Positions 5,910 through 9,917 of a stretch of DNA of 9,917 bases are shown here, piece by piece; the first letter of the stretch is position 1, and each line of letters starts with the position of its first letter. A model generated the notes under the pieces. That model worked only from the letters and a program-made list of their open reading frames with translations. It searched no databases and was not told where the DNA came from. The translations under genes and the position numbers were made by a program. This stretch comes from Burkholderiaceae bacterium (GTDB lineage Bacteria > Pseudomonadota > Gammaproteobacteria > Burkholderiales > Burkholderiaceae), in NCBI GenBank assembly GCA_947373615.1, contig CANBYN010000048.1:1-9917 (forward strand), given 5' to 3'.

Positions 5910-8366
5910 CTACTTGATTCTGATCTCAACATCGAGAGGAATCCCCTCTTTTCCAGCCCCTACCGCCTTAACCTCTCCAACCTGAATTCGATTCTGAAGA
6001 TCTGGGTCTGTCTTGGACATTAAGTCAAAAGCGAGTTTGGCCCGGTTCTTGGCTAAATCTTTTAATTCAGCTTCGGTGACTTCAATGCCCGCGATTAGTT
6101 CAGCATGCAATTGTTCATTGCGAGCATCTCCCTCCGGAAGCATCAATAAGCGTTGTCCAAGTTTTATACGGCCAACATATTGAGCATAAGCAGTCTTTAA
6201 TCCTGACAGAATTCTTGGATCCGACAAGTTTGGTGTCGGCACTGGTTCGCCAGGGGACAACTTAAATCCCGCATCCTTCAAGATGGCAGAATCCGCCTTT
6301 ACTCTAACCAACTCTTGCTTATCGATTACTGGATCATAAGTGCCAATAATTTCTAAACTGGAATTAGGTCTCTTGGCAAGGTACTCGCCAAACTTTTCAA
6401 GGCGATCTTGATCATCCGGTAAAAATACCGCTTCTCCGGGAACTGCATTTATACCCTCTTCACCACCCATGCCTAGTATCGATCCCAATGCTCTAAATGG
6501 TGCAGTAGCGACATTGGAAAGGACATTGCTAATCGCTTGCCAGACCAAACCGATCGCACTAAATTCAGGAGAACCAACATTACCCGCAATGCGGATGGTG
6601 ACATCAATCGTGTCATCTGAGTCCTCTAGCAGCGCGATTGCCAATCCAAGTGGTAATTTCTTGCCCAGGAAATCTGGTACCTCATCTCCCAATTGAACCT
6701 TTTTGATAATGATTTGGTTGCTACCATTCAATTGACCATCTTTGGCACGATAATTTAAGTTTAGATTAAGGCGGCCATCCGTAATCTGATATCCAGCATA
6801 GGTCATTACCGCAGGATTAAAAGTCGTAAGCGGTAAATTTCTAAAGCTCATCAAGATGTCATGATTGCGACGCGGATCCTCAAACGAGGCCTGCCCCTTG
6901 GCCCTCATACTTCCAGAGCCCGCTACCACCCCATCCATTGCAATTGAGGTGAAGTGATCAGGAAGATTGCTTACTCCCAAAAAGGTGGCATTAAACTTTT
7001 TGATATCCACCTTAAAGTTAGGTCGCATTGCAAAGTCAGAAAAATAGACCTCGCCATTTTTCATATTGACAGTGCGAATATCCAAATCAAATGTTTCTTT
7101 ATCAGAATTAGCTACCGGATTGGATTCAACCTTATTCTCCCCTTGATTAACCTCTGATTTGCTGGCATCTGCTTGAGATCTTGAGAATAAGCGGCGGAAA
7201 TTAGAAAGCCCCTGATCATTGATCTCAAAACGCAATGCCGGATGATCAAAGATCACCTCATCTATTGCAAGAGTGCTTGTACGTCCGCCCACATGTTGAC
7301 TAGTCTTATATTCAAATTGACGAATATCAGCGGTATCCCAAGTAATGAGGGGTATTTTTTCACCCTTTTCTATTGCTGATAAGTTTAGAAAATGTAGATC
7401 ACCGGAAATCTCTTTAGCTTCACCCCCTAGTTTTACTGAAAGTTCAGCATTGAGTATGCCGCTGGTACCGATCAACTCCTTATTGGCCGGCAATAAGGTA
7501 ACAAAGGGTACCGTGGAAATATTCTCCACCTTCACTTGGCCCTCAAGTGATTTTGATGTGGTATTCAGATTCCAGTGAGAGCGAATATTGCCCTCGTCTA
7601 ACTGAAGATCGAGCTGAACACCCAACTTATTGGCGCTCGAGTTATCAAGCCCCCCACCAATAGAAACCTGCTGAAAAGCAATGGTTTTATTAATGCCGGG
7701 AATGAGCAACTGCAAAGATCCTAGAGTAAAGTCGTACTGGCCTCGCACTCCAGAGACAACCCCATTTTTATCGTAGTTGGCAACTTCTAATAACTTAATA
7801 GAAATAGGTGTGAGCTCTTCCTCTAATTTAGCATAGTCATCTATTAAATGAAGAGAGCCAGCATTTACTAATAATTCACCAACTGAAATCTTTAGTGGTT
7901 TCTTATTTTGACTAGAACCGCTCGGTGGGATATTTTTTTCTACCGCAAGAATGAACTCTTGCCAGTTCCAAAGCGCTGATTGAATTGACCCATGCGCTTT
8001 GTTAATTCTCTTTTCCACTACTAGCTTTGGCTTTTCCAAAATAATTTGGTCAATTCCGACTTCACCCACTAGCAACTTAGTCAACTTCAAAGTGATAACT
8101 AATTTTTTGAACTCTAAGAGCTTGCTGCCACCCTCTTTGGCCAAATGAAGATCATCAATTTCCACGCGTAAACGCAACGGAGAGAGGCTTAGGTCTTGGT
8201 AAGTAATTTCATAACCCAGTTTATCGCCGTACTCAACAACGGATTTTTTTATCAACCCCGGAATAAAGGCATGACTTGCTACCCAAAATACAATTGCCAA
8301 AACAACAAATACGCCCGTTAAGAGTAGCAACCAAACTTTTATTCTGGAGTCTTTGAAAGAACGCAT
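5910..8366 (-). CDS. DUF748 family (AsmA-like) envelope protein
   Basis: An 818-residue protein anchored by one N-terminal membrane segment (about residues 11-31, after MRSFKDSRIK), with the rest predicted to be periplasmic. The body is rich in alternating beta strands of the AsmA-like type (for example GYEITYQDLSLSPLRLRVEI, 51-70). Typical DUF748 blocks follow: NLPLTTFNPAV (510-520), YQITDGRLNLNLNYRAKDG (526-544), KKLPLGLAIALLEDSDDTID (569-588), GNVGSPEFSAIGLVWQAISN (595-614) and TAPFRALGSILG (621-632). A C-terminal part (about 650-818) contains LEIIGTYDP (671-679) and a helical charged segment near 740-790. A low-complexity Ser/Asn/Glu stretch at about 395-425 looks like a linker. It seems complete, though shorter than many DUF748 proteins I recall at about 1000 residues or more. 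AsmA-like proteins are linked to lipid transport between membranes and envelope integrity; the role of DUF748 members is poorly defined, so that link is inference. The start at 8366 lacks a clear Shine-Dalgarno. Confidence 0.85.
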   Translation of the reverse strand: MRSFKDSRIKVWLLLLTGVFVVLAIVFWVASHAFIPGLIKKSVVEYGDKLGYEITYQDLSLSPLRLRVEIDDLHLAKEGGSKLLEFKKLVITLKLTKLLVGEVGIDQIILEKPKLVVEKRINKAHGSIQSALWNWQEFILAVEKNIPPSGSSQNKKPLKISVGELLVNAGSLHLIDDYAKLEEELTPISIKLLEVANYDKNGVVSGVRGQYDFTLGSLQLLIPGINKTIAFQQVSIGGGLDNSSANKLGVQLDLQLDEGNIRSHWNLNTTSKSLEGQVKVENISTVPFVTLLPANKELIGTSGILNAELSVKLGGEAKEISGDLHFLNLSAIEKGEKIPLITWDTADIRQFEYKTSQHVGGRTSTLAIDEVIFDHPALRFEINDQGLSNFRRLFSRSQADASKSEVNQGENKVESNPVANSDKETFDLDIRTVNMKNGEVYFSDFAMRPNFKVDIKKFNATFLGVSNLPDHFTSIAMDGVVAGSGSMRAKGQASFEDPRRNHDILMSFRNLPLTTFNPAVMTYAGYQITDGRLNLNLNYRAKDGQLNGSNQIIIKKVQLGDEVPDFLGKKLPLGLAIALLEDSDDTIDVTIRIAGNVGSPEFSAIGLVWQAISNVLSNVATAPFRALGSILGMGGEEGINAVPGEAVFLPDDQDRLEKFGEYLAKRPNSSLEIIGTYDPVIDKQELVRVKADSAILKDAGFKLSPGEPVPTPNLSDPRILSGLKTAYAQYVGRIKLGQRLLMLPEGDARNEQLHAELIAGIEVTEAELKDLAKNRAKLAFDLMSKTDPDLQNRIQVGEVKAVGAGKEGIPLDVEIRIK

Positions 8367-8430
8367 CTACTTGTCTTTACGAATCAACATCATCAATAAA
8401 TTAAATTTATCACACCAGGCTCCTAATTCC

Positions 8431-8484
8431 CTTTTCATTCAATATAAAAGCCACCCATAGGTGGCTTTTATATTGAATGAAAAG
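8431..8484 (-). terminator. Terminator of the YciI-like gene, with a 25-bp perfect stem
   Basis: The arms 8431-8455 and 8460-8484 are perfectly complementary over 25 bp around a CATA loop. The inner GC core is GCCACC/GGTGGC and the outer 19 bp are AT-rich. Reading the minus strand, the core is followed by TTTTATATT, a usable U-rich tract, 33 bases beyond the YciI stop. The A-rich flank on the other side makes it symmetric, so it could act on both strands. The stem is much longer than a typical intrinsic terminator. Confidence 0.85.
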
Positions 8485-8516
8485 CAGCTAAGTGACCCAA
8501 CACTTTGATCAAATTA

Positions 8517-8819
8517 TTAAGCAGGAGGAAAGCCCATCTTTTGAGCCCACATGTTATTAAATACATGAATGATAGGTTTTTCATAAACACCTGCTTTAGT
8601 AAAGGGCTCATCCTTTAACCATGCATCAACATCCGCCCGATTTTGAAAGTCAATTGCTAGCAAACTGCCAAGAGTGGTTTTGCCATCTTCAGATGTAAGC
8701 GGTCCAGCAAATGCCATACGATCAGAAACTTGGGCAAGATACGCACGATGTTCAGGTCGAACCTGAATACGAAGATCGGCAGTGTCGGGACGGTCCATTA
8801 ATAAAATTACGAAAATCAT
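8517..8819 (-). CDS. YciI-like (YCII domain) small protein
   Basis: A 100-residue cytoplasmic protein of the YciI-like dimeric alpha+beta barrel superfamily. The N-terminal strand MIFVILLMDRPD (1-12) and RPEHRAYL (21-28), which carries the conserved family histidine (H24), both fit. So do FAGPLTSEDGKTTLGSLLAIDF (37-58 region, with the family's AGPL turn), the acidic helix DVDAWLKDEPF (63-73) and AGVYEKPIIHVF (76-87). Length is normal for the family. The reaction is unknown; relatives have been suggested to be small-molecule isomerases or lyases, but nothing here fixes a substrate. The start at 8819 is chosen because a good Shine-Dalgarno, GGAGA (8825-8829), lies six bases upstream; an in-frame ATG four codons earlier would place that site inside the gene. 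It appears monocistronic, between the phasin terminator and its own long hairpin. A short dyad lies in its leader. Confidence 0.85.
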   Translation of the reverse strand: MIFVILLMDRPDTADLRIQVRPEHRAYLAQVSDRMAFAGPLTSEDGKTTLGSLLAIDFQNRADVDAWLKDEPFTKAGVYEKPIIHVFNNMWAQKMGFPPA

Positions 8820-8844
8820 ACTTATCTCCAAATGTAATTTTTAA

Positions 8845-8870
8845 TACTCACTGTATATGCAGCATGAGTA
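8845..8870. promoter_or_regulatory. Imperfect dyad upstream of the YciI-like gene
   Basis: TACTCA (8845-8850) and TGAGTA (8865-8870) are perfect inverted arms, and CTG (8851-8853) with CAG (8860-8862) extends the symmetry with a two-base offset. It sits 26-51 bases before the start codon, where an operator or leader hairpin could act. I found no convincing -35/-10 pair nearby. Chance is possible for arms this short. Confidence 0.25.
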
Positions 8871-8896
8871 AGATATTACGGGAATTGCGCAACTGA

Positions 8897-8929
8897 AATG
8901 AAAAAAACCGCCCTAAGGCGGCTTTCATT
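8897..8929 (-). terminator. Intrinsic terminator of the phasin gene
   Basis: The GC core CCGCC (8908-8912) and GGCGG (8917-8921) with a CTAA loop lies 16 bases or more after the phasin stop. On the minus strand it is followed by a run of seven T (8901-8907). Outer AATG/CATT bases add further pairing around the asymmetric A/T part. It also insulates the YciI-like gene from phasin transcription. Confidence 0.9.
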
Positions 8930-8944
8930 CAAGCGAGAAACTAA

Positions 8945-9520
8945 TTAAGCAGATTTACGGCCTGTCTTAGCAGCTGGCTTAGCTGTAGCGGATTGACCTT
9001 GAATGTTTGCTAATGCAGCATCAACACTCTTTTCAAAGTTAGCAAATGCGTCAGTTGCAGTAGCGCGAACTTGGTCGAACTGTTGCAATGATGATTCAAA
9101 TGCAGTTTTGAATGCAGAAACAAAAGCCTCAGACCCAGCAGGAGCAGATTTAGTGACTTCTTTAACAAACTTAACTAAGTCGTCACGTGCATCATCAATA
9201 GAAGCGTCAATTACTTGAGCAACTTCTTTATTGCCATTGCGTACAACTTTGTTTACCTTAGCTTGGTAAGCAGCAGCGTACTTAGCAACTTCTTGAGCAG
9301 CTTCTGGCTGAGCTAATTTAGTCAATTGTTGTGGGTCTTTGATAGCCAATAACTGTGAACTAGCATCTTGAGCAGCAGCCAATGCATCTTTAGCAGCAGC
9401 TTGGTTGATTACAGCTAATTCTTGAGCACTTTCAACAGCTACTTGAGCCAAATGTTTAGCTTTTTCAACAGCTTTAGCTTGAGCTTGAGCGATTTGGTCA
9501 TTTAATTGTGTTTGAAACAT
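8945..9520 (-). CDS. phaP: Phasin family protein (PHA granule-associated)
   Basis: A 191-residue, Ala/Gln/Lys-rich, almost wholly helical protein without signal or membrane segments, matching the phasin family of granule-surface proteins. Phasins coat polyhydroxyalkanoate inclusions in the cytoplasm and limit their size and coalescence. The family pattern is seen at 14-60 (heptad-like Ala-rich helix, VESAQELAVINQAAAKDALA) and at LLAIKDPQQLTKLAQPEAAQEVAKYAAAY (57-85, written here as family landmarks KDPQQL and KYAAAY). A second amphipathic helix region covers 95-170. The C-terminus is a basic tail rich in Ala, Lys and Pro (179-191, ending TGRKSA) of the kind seen in many betaproteobacterial phasins. 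Translation starts at 9520, with a strong AAGGA (9528-9532) seven bases upstream. It is monocistronic, with its own promoter and terminator. TTGC(A/T)TTGCA boxes over the promoter suggest control by a PhaR-type repressor. No PHA synthase gene is in the window. Confidence 0.9.
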   Translation of the reverse strand: MFQTQLNDQIAQAQAKAVEKAKHLAQVAVESAQELAVINQAAAKDALAAAQDASSQLLAIKDPQQLTKLAQPEAAQEVAKYAAAYQAKVNKVVRNGNKEVAQVIDASIDDARDDLVKFVKEVTKSAPAGSEAFVSAFKTAFESSLQQFDQVRATATDAFANFEKSVDAALANIQGQSATAKPAAKTGRKSA

Positions 9521-9552
9521 GATTTATTCCTTTATATTTAACTGTTAGGTAA

Positions 9553-9622
9553 AATTTATTGCATTGCACCATTTTAAATAGGAATTTATTGCTTTGCAAG
9601 AACTTTTTGTCGCATTGCAACA
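9553..9622. promoter_or_regulatory. Three TTGC(A/T)TTGCA boxes, putative PhaR operator of the phasin gene
   Basis: The boxes are TTGCATTGCA (9559-9568), TTGCTTTGCA (9589-9598) and TCGCATTGCA (9610-9619). The first two lie in a 16-base direct repeat with one mismatch, AATTTATTGC-N-TTGCA (9553-9568 and 9583-9598). Start-to-start spacings are 30 and 21 bases, close to whole helical turns. The middle box covers the proposed -35 element and the first covers the expected transcription start, which suits repression. PhaR is known to repress phasin genes in PHA-producing bacteria through TGC-rich sites; assigning these boxes to PhaR is inference. Confidence 0.6.
9571..9599 (-). promoter_or_regulatory. 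Sigma-70 promoter of the phasin gene
   Basis: On the minus strand TTGCAA (9594-9599) serves as -35 and TAAAAT (9571-9576) as -10, with an ideal 17-base spacer. Transcription would start near 9564, giving a leader of about 43 bases that carries the AAGGA site. Both outer parts overlap the repeated TTGCWTTGCA boxes. Confidence 0.65.
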
Positions 9623-9724
9623 AAATGGTTAAAAAATGGATTTTTTGGGGGGGAAAGGCATATAAATGAACCTTAGCTAGCCTTGTATTTTGACTTTTTA
9701 GGATAAATTTAAAAAAAGAATGAT

Positions 9725-9749
9725 AAAAAAACCACCTGAAGGTGGTTTT
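9725..9749 (-). terminator. Intrinsic terminator of the tRNA-Ser transcript
   Basis: AAAACCACC (9728-9736) and GGTGGTTTT (9741-9749) form a perfect 9-bp stem around a TGAA loop, about ten bases after the tRNA 3' end. On the minus strand it runs into seven T residues (9725-9731). Confidence 0.9.
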
Positions 9750-9758
9750 GATAATGCT

Positions 9759-9849
9759 TGGCGGAAGGGGCGGGATTCGAACCCGCGGTAGGCTATTAAC
9801 CTACGCACGCTTTCCAGGCGTGTGACTTAAACCGCTCATCCACCCTTCC
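9759..9849 (-). tRNA. tRNA-Ser (anticodon GGA)
   Basis: The minus strand folds as a class II serine tRNA. The 7-bp acceptor stem is GGAAGGG/CCCTTCC, with discriminator G and an encoded CCA (9759-9761). The anticodon stem CACGC/GCGTG encloses CTGGAAA, giving anticodon GGA, which reads UCC and UCU codons. The long variable arm is GTAGG-TTAATAG-CCTAC. The T-arm is GCGGG-TTCGAAT-CCCGC. Without CCA the gene spans 9762-9849. All stems pair, so it should be functional. Confidence 0.97.
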
Positions 9850-9861
9850 GTACAGCCATTG

Positions 9862-9867
9862 ATTATA
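9862..9867 (-). promoter_or_regulatory. -10 element of the tRNA-Ser promoter
   Basis: A perfect TATAAT on the minus strand lies 13 bases from the mature 5' end, so transcription would begin about six bases before the tRNA. No good TTGACA-like -35 is seen 16-18 bases further up; the region there reads AAGGCA at best. Confidence 0.6.
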
Positions 9868-9917
9868 CGTTTGCCGGAAGGGTTTGCCTTTAAAAGCGTT
9901 CTTAGCAACTTATACGG

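Noticed and set aside
5790..6023. Plus-strand frame across the lipoprotein and the DUF748 3' end
   Set aside because: It is antisense to two genes with clear domain or signal-peptide evidence, and its translation shows no family features.
1..9917. Mobile element, CRISPR array, prophage, toxin-antitoxin or defence system
   Set aside because: No transposase, integrase, spaced repeat array or matching gene pair is visible; gene spacing, shared strand and even composition look like stable chromosome.

Overview
The window reads as chromosomal DNA from a free-living betaproteobacterium. A small, fairly AT-rich member of the Burkholderiaceae, such as Polynucleobacter or a relative, fits best. This is inference from three things: a polyhydroxyalkanoate phasin with a PhaR-like operator, a two-subunit NAD-linked formate dehydrogenase of the FdwAB/Fdh1 type, and composition in the mid-40s percent G+C judged by eye. 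Every gene I can support lies on the minus strand, so transcription runs from high to low coordinates.

In transcription order the layout is as follows. A tRNA-Ser(GGA) with encoded CCA (9759-9849) has a consensus -10 element just upstream and an intrinsic terminator just downstream. Next is a phasin gene (8945-9520), whose promoter region holds three copies of a TTGC(A/T)TTGCA box, followed by a terminator. A small YciI-like protein (8517-8819) follows, ending in an unusually long perfect hairpin. Then come a DUF748/AsmA-like envelope protein (5910-8366) and, 10 bases downstream, a tiny lipoprotein (5669-5899). The region between the lipoprotein and fdhB contains a chain of inverted repeats. 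It precedes the operon fdhB (NuoE-NuoF fusion) and fdhA (ferredoxin-type N-terminus plus molybdopterin catalytic domain), which ends in a terminator at 746-773. The 5' part of nadB (L-aspartate oxidase) runs off the left edge.

Functionally, fdhB and fdhA together make a soluble formate:NAD+ oxidoreductase. Electrons from formate pass from the bis-MGD centre through Fe-S clusters to FMN and NAD+. The phasin coats PHA granules and indicates carbon storage. nadB starts de novo NAD synthesis. The DUF748/lipoprotein pair looks like envelope maintenance of unknown detail.

I see no mobile element, CRISPR array, prophage or defence system, and most of the window is ordinary core or housekeeping sequence. 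The points most worth a second look are the phasin operator layout, the missing His-Cys cluster motif in FdhA, the inverted-repeat cluster upstream of fdhB, the 25-bp perfect hairpin and the small lipoprotein.
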